The notes under the pieces were generated by a model. It made no database searches. It saw only the letters and a list, made by a program, of their open reading frames with translations, and was not told the DNA's origin. From Portulaca oleracea (Eukaryota > Streptophyta > Magnoliopsida > Caryophyllales > Portulacaceae), in assembly GCA_029582165.1 (NCBI GenBank), contig CM055874.1, positions 27,054,883 through 27,118,882 of the forward strand: a DNA stretch of 64,000 nucleotides, written 5' to 3'. Made by a program: the position numbers and the translations under genes. Position 1 is the first letter of the stretch. Each line of letters opens with the position of its first letter. Below, one piece after another: positions 11,775 to 22,718 of the stretch.

Positions 11775-12333
11775 GGATTTTTGGATGATAATATACCAAC
11801 CTTTGGGGGTATTGGATTGTAATATACCAACCTTTACAATTGAACAGCAATATCCTTGATCTTTATACCTGGGTGACATTATTATACCAACAGTAACTAA
11901 GGGGGTGGTGAACCAGTGTCCATGTGCGCTAACGTGGCTAGAGAAGGGAAAAAAATTATCCCAAGCCAATAACCTCATTAAGTCCTTAGTTTTTCTCACT
12001 AACCCACATTACAAGACATTGGTTGGTTGTGTTTCACGTCAGTACGAAGACCGGTTCACCACTCCGTTAGTCACTGTGTTAGGGCCGATTTTTTTAACGT
12101 GGGTTAGTGAGAAAAACAGAGGGGTTAACGGGGTTATTGGGCAAGAGCCGGTTATTTTCCCTCTGTTTGTCACACCAAAATCAAGACCACTTAACCAATC
12201 ACTACCCCTTAGTCACTGTTGGTATAATAATATCACCTAAGTATAAAGGTCAGAGATATTGTTGTCCAATAGTAAAGGTCGGTATATTACAATCCAATAC
12301 CCCAAAGGTTAGTATATTGTCATCCAATATCCC
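11775..12333. mobile_element. Foldback element with 9-bp target duplication
   Basis: A 559-bp element that is mostly one long inverted repeat. The left end starts GGATTTTTGGATGATAATAT and the right end is its diverged reverse complement (GGGATATTGGATGACAATAT). Pairing continues inward past GGTATTGGATTGTAATATAC to the middle, where CTAACCCAC faces GTGGGTTAG. Flanks are AATTAAAAA (11766-11774) and AACTAAAAA (12334-12342), a 9-bp duplication with one mismatch, which points to a Mutator-like transposase in trans. The plus and minus ORFs inside are by-products of the inverted repeat. The end sequence resembles the ends of the element at 25351-26882. Confidence 0.83.
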
Positions 12334-12342
12334 AACTAAAAA

Positions 12343-12701
12343 TAAAAATAAGAGGATATATACAAATTTTGTATGTAGGTCCTGGAAAGGGAAGGGGACC
12401 CTCCATTAAAGCTTCCCTCATTAGACTTTACAACATAAACATAAACAAGATGTACTTGCACCTCATAATATACAACTTTGAATAGCACATTGTTATTAGT
12501 ATAACTTAACTGGCTTTAAATGTCTCACAGGGATAAATAACATCGTCACCATTTTCATAAAAAAAAAAAAGGTTGCATATTGTTGTAGTTTCAAAATTGA
12601 TAGCTGACATAAGGACAATGAGGGTAATTTCAACGATGAGGTCCAACATCAAATAGCTAATAGTCATGGAATTCTTTAAGCTTACTGTGATGTGTGGCAT
12701 T
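12343..12701. other. No gene seen; left flank of the Athila-like insertion
   Basis: Short AT-rich spacer ending in GCATT, the target duplication of the next element. It is continuous with 20370 onward before that insertion. Confidence 0.6.
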
Positions 12702-14096
12702 TGATAAGTACTTCTTGTATATATGAGAACTTGGTTGTTTTGATGAGAATTTGGGGAATATTTGATTTGATTATGTTATTTTATACCCGAATTTCCCATA
12801 TTACACTTGGTTTGGAGTTTGGTGAGTTTTGTAGGGAATTTGTGATGAATCGATGTAAACCGAGCCCAAAAAGCAAGTGTAGATCCAAGTTATGAGCTTA
12901 AAGGACCAAGAAGTGAGATGTTGGATCGCCCAAGGCCCAAACAATGGCCCAAAGCACTCCTAGGCCCGAAAAAGCAGTGACACGGGTGCCCCCAGGAAGA
13001 GCATGGGTCGTGTCTATGGCCAGAGAGTGAGAAAATACAAGCAGTGAGCTGACACGGTCCGTGTCACAGGGAGCACGGTCCGTGTCTCTCCTGTCTTTTC
13101 ATTTTCGGCGGTTTTGAGTTGCTATTTGCCTATATTATGCTGATTTTCCGCCGAGTAGAGAGGATAATCATCCACCATCATCTATTTCATGCCCTAATCA
13201 TATCATTCATCATCCATATTCCATTCCATCATTGAAGATTGAGAGAAGATTGAAGATCGAAGAGCAATTTGAACATACTTTGAAGTGGAGGAGCAAAAGT
13301 CCTCCATTGTTGATTCCTAGCAAGATTGTTCTTCACTTGGGTTTATTTCTCATTCTCTCATAGATTTTCATATGCTTTCTAGAATAGATTTCAATTGCTT
13401 TATAGTTTTAAACATGAATTGTGAGTAGTTCTTTTAGTTTAGGGGATAAACCTTTGAAGTTGCTTGATGAATTGACTTTGTTGGATTGAATTATCATGAA
13501 TTTAGTTTGTTTCAACCTATTTGGTCTTTGAATTGAATCGTTATTACTTTTGCTTGATCACCAATTGCAAGTTAATAGGTTGTTGAATGAAGTACCGAAA
13601 GGAGAAGTTTGATTACCCGAAAACCTAGATTGAACTAGTTAAAATTATCTAGACATAGAAGTTTTAATTAGGGTTCTTGAGATAATTTGATCTTTAACCT
13701 TGACTAAATTGAAATAACCACGAAAGTAGGTGCTTGGTTAGTCTTGGCAATTCGCTCTAGTGACAAAATCTCATTGCGAAGTATTCTATGCGATTATCGA
13801 ACCTTGATTGTGCAAATTAATGAAATGAAAGTTCAATCCACATCGTTGATTCGTTATTTGACTTAGGTTTCATCCCCTGAACGCCTATTTACCTTGATTA
13901 AATCAGAATAGTTTAGTGAATATTCGTTTGTTTAGACCTTGATTGTGATTAGAGTTAGATTTAGTTGATTCAAAACAAAAACCGGATCGACTTAGCGATC
14001 AACTAGGAGGCTAGTTCAGTGCGTTGAAAGGAAAAGTCCCTGTGGGAACGACCTTGATTTATGCTACAATTTCACCCGTGCACTTGCGGCCTATCA
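12702..14096 (+). repeat. 5' LTR of the Athila-like element
   Basis: 1395 bp, TGATAAG...CTATCA, so the ends are short inverted repeats (TGATA/TATCA). It matches 18944-20369 along its length. It contains two copies of the palindrome CACGGTCCGTG (13053-13063 and 13074-13084), where the 3' LTR has more. The ORF of about 67 codons at 12692-12895, repeated in the other LTR, is most likely not a gene. Confidence 0.95.
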
Positions 14097-14102
14097 AGTT
14101 TT

Positions 14103-14120
14103 TGGCGCCGTTGCCGGGGA
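14103..14120 (+). promoter_or_regulatory. Primer binding site, tRNA-Asp type
   Basis: TGGCGCCGTTGCCGGGGA begins six bases after the LTR end. It fits the complement of the plant tRNA-Asp 3' end, the primer used by Athila-type elements. Minus-strand cDNA synthesis would start here. Confidence 0.85.
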
Positions 14121-14235
14121 CTTTGTCCCTAGCCAGCCACTGAACGAATACCCTAAGGTTGCCTAAGTTTTTTATTTTCTGTTTTGATTTTCCTTGGTGT
14201 TTTGGTTTTTGTCTTGCAAGGTTTACTCTACGTGC

Positions 14236-16144
14236 ATGCAAAAGGCACCACTCTTTGAGTTTGATCCTGAAATCGAAAGAACCTTTCGCTCCCGACGAAA
14301 GAAGCAAAAGTTAGAGCACGCCCGGAGAAGACAAGAAGAGAATTCCAAGAGAAAGAACACCATGTCCGGTGGTGGCGGCGGTGGCGGTGGCGAAGAGCCT
14401 AGAATCACGCTTGGCTCCTATGTGATGCCAAATGTCACAAATCAACCCTCCGCCATTAATCCTCCAAGAGTGGCGGACGATTTCGGTGAGGAGTTCACTC
14501 ATCAATTTGGTGAAGGCCAACCCATTCCATGGCCTCCCCAATGAAGATCCCAACCGGCACCTTCGCCTATTCAACCAAGCATGTGAGACCTTTAAGGCAA
14601 ATGGTGCAACGCGCGTCTGCAATCAAGCTGCGATTGTTTCCCTTCTCACTTGAAGGGAAGGCTTGGGAGTGGTTGGATGCTCTTCCATCAAGCTCTGCCA
14701 TCACCACTTTTGACCAACTTGCTAGCTTATTCTTGGCGATGTACTTTTCTCCTAGCAAGTTGACGAGCCTCCGGAATCAAATCTCAACATTTGTCCAAGA
14801 GCCGGATGAGTCCCTCTATGAAGCATGGGAGAGGTTCAAGGACCTCTTACGTCAATGCCCCCACCATGGTTTAGAACCATGGGTCCCGATACAAGCCTTC
14901 TACAATGGGGTGGATGACAACTTGAGGGCCAACATCTTGGCGGCGGCAGGAGGCAACATCATGTCCAAGATAGTGGCGGAACTCCAAACTTTGATTGAGG
15001 AGATGGCGATCAATAGCTACCAGTGGTCAAAGCCCGTTCCAAGAGGACGGGAGGTAAGTATGAAGTTGATGCTATTTCTATGTTGAATGCTAAGTTGGAT
15101 GCCATGACTAAGAAGATGGATTTGTTGAATGTGAATGCTCCCCCTCCCCAACCATGTGCGTCGTGTCAATCATATGAGCATGAGACCTTGAATTGTCCTA
15201 GTGGGTTGGTTAGCAATGAATCGACCGAAGTGGTTAACTATGTTGGTAACCCTTCTAATAGGCAAAACTTTGACCCTTTTCCCAATACTTACAATCCCGG
15301 TTTTAGGTTCCACCCGAACTTTTCTTACCGGAACAATAACCAAATGGGTCAACCCCAAGGACAAAGAAAACCCCAAGCACCTCCACCACAAGCTCCCCAA
15401 AAGCCTAACCTAGAGGCCATGATACAAGCTTTGATGTTGTCTCAACAACATCATCAACAACGACAACTTGAGCATCAACAAAGACAAGATGAGGTGATTA
15501 AGGCCTTAGCTACAAAAGTTGACCTTATGAGCACCCACACTCAAATGCTTGAGAATCAAATTGCCATTGAAGTTGGTACCTCCACTACCCCTCCGGGAAT
15601 GCTTCCCGGAAAGCCCGAACCTAACCCTAAGGAGCAATGTAATGCCATTATTTTGAGGAGTGGGACACAATATGAGGGACCTAGCGTGCCAAATACCAAG
15701 CATAGGGGAGTAGTGGTTGAGAAAGAGGTTGAGAAGCCTAGTGAGAATGTTGTTAGTTTTGAAAGAGAGAAAGACCTTGAGAGTGAGCATTCAAAAGAGA
15801 ACACCGAAACCCGACCTTCATCTCCACCTAGAGTTTACAAACCACCGTTACCCTTTCCTCAAAGATATGCTAAGGCTAAATTTGATGCAAAATTCGGCAA
15901 GTTCTTTAATATGTTAAAGCAATTGAATGTGAATGTGTCGTTTTTGGATGTTTTATCTCAAATGCCTTTGTATGCAAAGTTTTTGAAAGAAATCCTCTCT
16001 AAAAACAGGAAAATTGATGAAATTGAGGAAGTTGCTTTGATTGAAGAATGTAGTTCCGTGGTTCTTAACAAGCTTACTCCTAAGCTTAAGGACCCGGGAA
16101 GCTTTAATATTCCATGTGGCCTAGGTAGCTTAACCGTTGACTGA
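14236..16144 (+). pseudogene. Athila-like Gag, frameshifted
   Basis: Gag forms the particle that packages element RNA. The N-terminus (FEFDPEIERTF, basic stretch, then an eight-Gly run) is in the frame ending at 14544. The core continues in others: NPFHGLPNEDPNRHLRLF, then LEGKAWEWLDALP, SLYEAWERFKDLLRQCPHHG and WVPIQAFYNGVDDNLR (14529-15086). After a further shift near 15040, 15023-16144 holds the NAKLDAMTKKMDLL coiled-coil-like segment and CASCQSYEHETLNCP, a C-X2-C-X4-H-X4-C zinc knuckle. A Gln/Pro-rich stretch and the PPLPFPQRYAKAKFDAKFGK region follow. At least three frame changes make intact Gag impossible from this copy. The lineage call rests on the ERFKDLLRQCPHHG region and the primer site. 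Confidence 0.88.
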
Positions 16145-16914
16145 GCTTTGTGTGATGTGGGCTTTAGTGTAAGCTTAATGCCCTATTCTTTGTATGAACG
16201 GTTGAACCTAGGAGAGTTGAGACCAACTACCATGTCATTGCAAATGGCGGATCGTTCTATCAAGTACCCTAAGGGTATTTTGGAGGACTTTCCTTAAATG
16301 GGTGATTGCTATGTGCCGATTGATTTTGTCATCCTTGATATGCCTGAAGATTCCCGTACCCAAATCATTTTGGGGAGACCTTTTCTTGCTACCGTAGGGT
16401 GTGTCATAGATGTACAATGTGGAAAGATGAAGTTTAGGATAGGGGAACATGAACTTGAGTTTGATTTATTCCGTGATGTTTTGCCACGTGACGTTTCCCC
16501 TTGCTTTGGTGTTGATGTGTTTGGTGAGAAGGATAAGAATGTTGATGGTTTGATTTGTGAAAAGAAAGATGATTGTGTGCATGTAGTGGAGAGTGAAAAG
16601 CTTGAGAAATCTCGTGACCATTTTGTTGCAAATTCTTGTGGTTTATTTATTGATCAAGGCCATGAACTTGGCGATCTGAGGTGGGAATAAAAGAAATTTT
16701 GCTCCCACCTAACATCATCAAGAACGTGCCTTATGCTATTAACAAGGGTACATTGGATGAGATTTTGGGTTTGATGATGGAGATCCCTCCATTTTTGAAG
16801 GAGGTGATGAGTTTGACCCAGTGTAAAGTCAATTTGAAGATGTTTGGAGGTACTATGCAATGTGAAGCTCCAAAAGCCCTTGGCTATGGAGTTATGGACT
16901 ATTCACCGGGTTGA
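16145..16914 (+). pseudogene. Retropepsin-like protease region, degenerate
   Basis: Read on in the gag frame after a TGA at 16142-16144, this gives ALCDVGFSVSLMPYSLYERL, then LQMADRSIKYPKGILEDFP and, after a TAA at about 16295, [20 protein letters not shown]. This is the aspartic protease of Athila-type elements, which cleaves the polyprotein. The active-site stretch reads D-V-G-F where a D-[ST]-G or D-L-G-A type sequence is usual. The frame then moves near 16685, ending MDYSPG at 16914. No polymerase domain follows. Two stops and a frameshift make it non-functional. Confidence 0.82.
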
Positions 16915-18931
16915 GAGGTACCTTGTCCAGCTTAGGACATTAAACTAGCGCTTCTTGGGAGGCAACCCAAGTTTTTTTCGATTTTATTTTCATTTTATTT
17001 ATTTTCTTTTTAGGATTTTCTAAAATTTTTCCTTATTTTTCTTCTTTTTATTTTTGATTTTTCTAAATTTGTGTTTTCTTCCTTGCTTCTCGGGTGATGT
17101 TTCGCATTGTAGACAATGCTCGGTTCAAGCATGGGGGGATTTGTGTAACTTTTTGTGAATATGTGTGTTTTGAGTCGTTTTTGATTTTTGATTTTTAACT
17201 TGTTTTGAGTCTTTTTCTTTTGTTTTGTTTTTATTTTCTTTGTTTTCTAGATTTGCTTGTAGTTTTTTTTAATTTCTTCTTTTCGCAGTTTGTTTTCGTT
17301 TTCTTATTTTCTTATTTTCATTTTGAGTCTTGTAAAAAGTTTTTAAAAAATTGAAAAAATTAGAAAATTAAAAAAAGACTATTTGATATAGGATTTGGCG
17401 AAATAGTTTTCTTTTGACTTGATTTGATCTTGTACAGCCCGTTTGTGAAAGACTGTGAATTGACATGAGTTGTGAAGCTAAATGTTGTGAGAATTGTGCT
17501 AGGAAAATGAGATCGATTACTTTTGTCACTATTTCAAGAGTGAGTTGTGCATATGCATATCTTTCAAACTGGGTAATGATTGTTGAGCGCTACCCGTGAG
17601 TCCACATAAGCCTTAAAGAAAAGACTAATCATTTTTATTAGTCTAATTTCCATGAGTGACTCACCATTGTGGCATCCTCCTTCATTTGCTTTGCATCTCC
17701 TTGAAATTGCTATGCGTTGTACATTGACAAGATGATAGAGGCATTAGGATTTGAACCCGCAAGCCTTGACCACCCGATTATATCAGAAAATCCGTAGTTA
17801 GCCCCTTTCTTGCCTTGACCATTTCTTTTCTTGAACCCACATTATGAGCCTTGGCCGATTATATATTTCCTACCCTTAAGCCATTGCTTGAAATGTGTTG
17901 AGTATGAAGTTGGGTTGATTATGGTTACTTTGGTGGTTTGGTTTGTGATGGGGAATTGGTTTGAGTTGTAAATATTGATTTGATTCCCCAAATTATGTAC
18001 ATTGAAGTTGTTGGGTAGAGTTGGAACTTGCCTAGTGAGTTGTATATAAGTGTGAGTTTGTTTGTTTTTGTGTGTGTTTTATTCAAAGAAAAAAAGAGAA
18101 AAAGAAAAAAAAGGAGAAAAATATAGAAAAAGTGTGAAAAAAAGAAAAAAATCGGAGAATTCCGGAAAAAAGAAGAAAAAAAGAATAAAGTGTTTGACAT
18201 TGTGTTTCTTTTGTTTTGAGGCAAGTTTCCAATTGTTTGCGGGGTTGATTTGGATTGATTTTAAGTGGTGAGAGTGTATGTATGTTGAATTGGTGCGACA
18301 TAATTTCAAGCTTTGGCTTTTAGCTCAACAATTCCCAAATATTATCCACTCCTTACCCTTAACCCTAGCCCCGTTACAACCCTTGAAAGTCCTCTTGATT
18401 GTCATTGTTGCTTTGTAAATTGCGGTGGAGAGTTGAGATTCTTAGCAAATACGTGGCTGGTTGTGGCTTTGGTTTGAGTATTTGAGCGAACTTTCAATGA
18501 TTTTTCATATTTAAACACATGAGAGGAGTGTTTCCACATTCCTAGAAAGTGAGTTTGCTCTTCATTCTTACCTAGTTTCATGCTTAACATGTGCCTTCTT
18601 ATCTCATTCGGTGATTAAGGGTGATTGGTTGAACTTGATGAGTACAATTCTTGAATAATTTGTCTTCATTTACTTGTGTAAATTGGCTTCTTTTTCACTC
18701 TTGGGCTGTACTTTAGATTAGATTGGGTTGATTGAATGTTCTATCATTGCCATCCTTAGGAGTTGTAATTATATTAAATTTTTTCGTTTTTGTTAATTTT
18801 TACTTTTGAGTCTTTTTACTTTTGCTTTGAGTTCTTTGAGTCTTTTTGTCTCGTTTTCTTTTATTTTCTTTCATTTTCTTTCTTTGCCTTTTCTTTTGAG
18901 TTTGGACTTGCTTAGGGACAAGCAATGACTA
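16915..18931 (+). other. Long non-coding 3' region of the Athila-like element
   Basis: About 2 kb with no coding potential where autonomous relatives carry pol. It opens with two small stem-loops (16925-16971), followed by T-rich DNA to about 17400. A second polypurine-like run lies at 17129-17143 and a strongly purine-biased, A/G-only-like tract at about 18078-18190. The phenylalanine-rich minus ORFs over 17925-18309 are shadows of that tract. Such regions usually hold cis signals for packaging or priming; that role is inference here. Confidence 0.65.
16925..16971 (+). promoter_or_regulatory. Two adjacent stem-loops just after the last codon
   Basis: GTCC (16925-16928) pairs with GGAC (16935-16938) over a six-base loop. 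CTTGGG (16954-16959) pairs with CCCAAG (16966-16971) over the loop AGGCAA. They begin ten bases after the stop at 16912-16914. From memory, similar GCGCTT-TTGGGAGGCAACCCA blocks recur in plant Athila/Tat-type elements, suggesting a conserved RNA signal. Its function is not known to me. Confidence 0.6.
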
Positions 18932-18943
18932 AGCATGGGGGAT
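18932..18943 (+). promoter_or_regulatory. Polypurine tract
   Basis: AGCATGGGGGAT lies immediately before the 3' LTR, where plus-strand DNA priming starts. A near copy lies internally at 17129-17143. Confidence 0.85.
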
Positions 18944-20369
18944 TGATAAGTACTTCTTGTATATATGAGAACTTGGTTGTTTTGATGAGAATTTGGGGAA
19001 TATTTGATTTGATTATGTTATTTTATACCCGAATTTCCCATATTACACTTGGTTTGGAGTTTGGTGAGTTTTGTAGGGAATTTGTGATGAATCGATGTAA
19101 ACCGAGCCCAAAAAGCAAGTGTAGATCCAAGTTATGAGCTTAAAGGACCAAGAAGTGAGATGTTGGATCGCCCAAGGCCCAAACAATGGCCCAAAGTACT
19201 CTTAGGCCAGAAAAAGCAGTGACACAGGTGCCCCCAGGAAGAGCATGGGTCGTGTCTATGGCCAGAGAGTGAGAAAATACAAGCAGTGAGCTGACACGGT
19301 CCGTGTCACAGGGAGCACGGTCCGTGTCACATGGGGCACGGTCCGTGCCTACCCTGGCACGGTTCGTGTCTCTCCTGTCTTTTCATTTTCGGCGGTTTTG
19401 AGTTGATATTTGCCTATATTATGCTGATTTTCGGCCGAGTAGAGAGGATAATCATCCACCATCATCCATTTCATGCCCTAATCATATCATTCATCATCCA
19501 TATTCCATTCCATCATTGAAGATTGAAGATCGAAGAGTAATTTGAACATACTTTGAAGTGGAGGAGCAAAAGTCCTCCATTGTTGATTCCTAGCAAGATT
19601 GTTCTTCACTTGGGTTTATTTCTCATTCTCTCATAGATTTTCATATGCTTTCTAGAATAGATTTCAATTGCTTTGTAGTTTTAAACATGAATTGTGAGTA
19701 GTTCTTTTAGTTTAGGGGATGAACCTTTGAAGTTGCTTGATGAATTGACTTTGTTGGATTGAATTATCATGAATTTAGTTTGTTTCAATCTATTTGGTCT
19801 TTGAATTGAATCGTTATTGCTTTTACTTGATCACCAATTGCAAGTTAATAGGTTGTTGAATGAAGTACCAAAAGGAGAAGTTTGATTACCCGAAAACCTA
19901 GATTGAACTAGTTAAAATTATCTAGACATAGAAGTTTTAATTAGGGTTCTTGAGATAATTTGATCTTTAACCTTGACTAAATTGAAATAACCACGAAAGT
20001 AGGTGCTTGGTTAGTCTTGGCAATTCGCTCTAGTGACAAAATCTCATTGCGAAGTATTCTATGCGATTATCGAACCTTGATTGTGCAAATTAATGAAATG
20101 AAAGTTTAATCCACATCGTTGATTCATTATTTGACTTAGGTTTCATCCCCTGAACGCCTTTTTACCTTGATTAAATCAGAATAGTTTAGTGAATATTCGT
20201 TTTTTTAGACCTTGATTGTGATTAGAGTTAGATTTAGTTGATTCAAAACAAAAACCGGATCGACTTAGCGATCAACTAGGAGGCTAGTTCAGTGCGTTGA
20301 AAGGAAAAGCCCCTGTGGGAACGACCTTGATTTATGCTACAATTTCACCCGGGCACTTGCGGCCTATCA
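18944..20369 (+). repeat. 3' LTR of the Athila-like element
   Basis: 1426 bp, near-identical to 12702-14096. The main differences are an extra stretch near 19327-19375 that raises the number of CACGGTCCGTG-type palindromes from two to four (19295, 19316, 19337 and a variant at 19358), and a short deletion near 19520. Followed by the target duplication GCATT. Confidence 0.95.
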
Positions 20370-20916
20370 GCATTTTACCAAACAATTGGTGCGCACTTGT
20401 CAGAATAGCTTATTAATTACAACAACAAAATTAAACTAACTTTGAGCAAAACAGAGCAGAGAAGAAAGAGTACGTAGTGAAAGGACAGAGAAAACAAGTA
20501 GTAGGCTTCTTTCACATGGATAGAATCACGGACAATTGTTGTGGCCATAGCTATTACGATACATATGTCACATAACCAAACAACCCAAGTTGATGAAACA
20601 GACACCTAAGCTCGTGAGGACGGGAGTCACGGGATGTAGAATATTCTCCAACATAATTAAACTAGGCCAGCCCAATAATCCACAAGTCTTTCGGTAGACA
20701 AGCAAGCGCCTAGCCTTCACAATGACGACAACAACAACAAAAGTGAGAGAAAACTCTCCTTTTTATATAGGTAAAGAAAGGAAACCATGATAAGACTTCA
20801 TAGATATTTTAGATTTGTAAAATTCCTTTTTTTAAAGGAATTTTACATATCTTAAATTTCTTAGCAAATGCAAATTTTCAATAATTATTATACTCAAATT
20901 TATGTTTCGATCAACC
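20370..20916. other. No gene seen; right flank of the Athila-like insertion
   Basis: AT-rich spacer between the Athila-like element and the poly-T run marking the LINE tail. Short ORFs only. The part at 20705-20770 loosely resembles 11125-11200. Confidence 0.5.
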
Positions 20917-21031
20917 TTTTTTTTTTTTTTTGAATACAAAGTCAATCAAAACCACATTCAAAAAGAAGAGTTTGACATACATCCTCCTAATCAACTTCTG
21001 AGGGAAAGTTGGATGTTCAAACATGAGAGTC

Positions 21032-21846
21032 CTATAAATTGACTGCACACCTAGCTAAAAGGTGGGCTGAGGTACTGCCTAGCTGCTTAACACAACTATA
21101 AACCACTTGTTGGAAGCACAAAGTGATAAGCAGACAATCATCGATGATGAGACTCCTCTTGGCTCTTGTTAATCTCTTCTCGTGCAACTCCTTGAAGATA
21201 GTGGCATTATCTGTTTCAATCACCACCTTTTGGAACTGCATGTCTCGCGTTGTTATGACCCCAAGCCGAATGCCTCAGCTACCATCTCATTAACATCCAT
21301 TACCCAAGTCATGAACTGTGATCGAGCAGCAATGAGCCTTCCGGTCTCGCCCCTGATTGCGACTCCAAGCCACCCTTGTCCCTTGTTGTTTATTGACGCA
21401 TCCACATTCACCTTGCCTAACCCGCCGGTGGTGGCTTCTAGCCATCCTTTACCCCATGTGCTAGATTCTGCACATTTGACTTGTGCATTATTGTACCTGT
21501 GTAAGTAGTTCACCGAAAATTGGTTGATTTCCTCAGGAGCCTGTTTATGGTGTTTAAAGATCCACATATTACGCGCTTTCCAGATCGTCCATGCTATAAC
21601 AAAAATTGGATATCTCTCCTGTTCATCCAATTTTTTCGTATCTCCATCAACCAACTCCCCACATCCACAATGGTCCTCAGCTCGGATGTCATACGACAGG
21701 GACTAAGTTTCCACACAGTCGCAGCTATTTGACAATCAGCAAAGGGATGATTGATAGTGTCAAAGTTCTCTTCGCAAACAATACAAACAGGATCCAAATC
21801 AATCCCCTGTTTTAGCAGGTTCACAACATTGGGAGAGCATCTCTAC
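21032..21846 (-). pseudogene. LINE zinc-binding region and RNase H
   Basis: On the minus strand, 21824-21594 carries CIVCEENFDTINHPFADC, the zinc-binding region after the reverse transcriptase. Next comes FVIAWTIWKARNMWIFKH, the usual link to RNase H. The RNase H follows (KVNVDASINNKGQGWLGVAI, then MVAEAFGL). It continues past a frame change into 21241-21032 (VVIETDNATIFKEL, then STSAHLLARCAVNL). The Asp of NVDAS, the Glu of VAEAF and the Asp of ETDN match catalytic positions. The right edge is where the hAT interrupts the LINE. Confidence 0.85.
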
Positions 21847-22710
21847 TAGACCTGTCAATACGGGCGGGCGGGCGGGTTACGGGTCGGTCGTATATCGGGT
21901 TCGAGTAAATACGAGTCGGGTATATTTCGGGTTCGGGTAAATACGGGTCGGGTGTATTCCGGTTTCGGGCGGTTTGGGTCGGGTTTACGGGTCATGACCG
22001 CCCTTTTTCTCAGTCACTTACAACTAATAAAATTGATTATAATTAGTCAAAGACGCTTATGTAATGTATCATTCAATTCCAAGTTCGACCACCATGATAT
22101 GTCATAGTTGTATTGACATATTAATATACACCTAATGGACAAAATTTAACAATCTTCAAGTCTATAAGTATTATGCGGTTTACGTCAACAATCACGAATA
22201 ACAATACTTATGAAATATATAGGGTTTTGGGATTCTAATATACTAAATTTTTGGTGTATTGAACAATAATGCACTGAACTTTGACCTTTGACAATAATAC
22301 ACTATTTTACTGAAAGAGAGGAGAAAGGCGGGACTGCAGGAGTTCACTGAAAGAGTGACTGAGTGACAGTGTTAGGATTTTGTTTTGGTCATTTGTTATT
22401 TGATTATTTCATTTGTATATCTCTCTCTACGCATAGCTTTCCAAAATCACCCAATATTTTACTTTGGGGCCTTAATTTTCATGGAATGGGTCCATTTTTT
22501 TGCACAAGGCCAAAGTAGACAAAACACTTAAAAGTAAAGTGTCTGACCCAACGGGTCGACCCGAACCTGACCCGACCTGACCCGTTTTTTACTGGGTTCT
22601 TTGGGTCGGGTCATTTTCGGGTCCCGGGTCGGAATTTCGTGTTCAAAACCCACTTTTTGCGGGTCGGTTTGCGTCGGGTTTCCGGGTCGGGTCGAGAATT
22701 GCCAGGTCTA
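21847..22710. mobile_element. hAT element, non-autonomous, with CGGGT-rich ends
   Basis: 864 bp bounded by a perfect 8-bp duplication ATCTCTAC (21839-21846 and 22711-22718), diagnostic of hAT transposition. Terminal inverted repeats are TAGACCTGTCAAT on the left and TAGACCTGGCAAT on the right strand, one mismatch. Both subterminal zones are packed with GGGTCGGGT-type words in opposite orientation (21862-22010 and 22548-22695), likely transposase binding sites. No transposase ORF is present. The interior at about 22215-22310 resembles the end of the Mutator-like family seen at 25351. It sits inside the LINE, whose reading resumes on both sides. Confidence 0.92.
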
Positions 22711-22718
22711 ATCTCTAC

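Larger units (their letters stand above)
12702..20369 (+). mobile_element. Athila-like LTR element with gag/protease but no polymerase (TR-GAG type)
   Basis: A complete 7668-bp insertion: LTR, tRNA-Asp-type primer site, gag, protease remnant, about 2 kb of non-coding sequence, polypurine tract, LTR. The 5-bp duplication GCATT is perfect (12697-12701 and 20370-20374). There is no reverse transcriptase, RNase H or integrase anywhere inside, so it must be copied by proteins of an autonomous relative. Gag similarity and the primer site indicate the Athila lineage. Plant elements with LTRs and only a gag region have been called TR-GAG. The LTRs differ by only about 20 substitutions by eye (roughly 1.5%), so the insertion is fairly young. 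Confidence 0.9.

Noticed and set aside
11763..12409. Three ORFs of 78-111 codons.
   Set aside because: All lie in the inverted repeat of the foldback element and mirror each other.
12692..12895. ORF of about 67 codons present in both LTRs (also 18925-19137).
   Set aside because: Identity is explained by LTR duplication, and no domain or codon evidence supports a protein.
17925..18309. Minus ORFs rich in Phe and Ser.
   Set aside because: They are translations of the purine-rich tract in the non-coding part of the Athila-like element.
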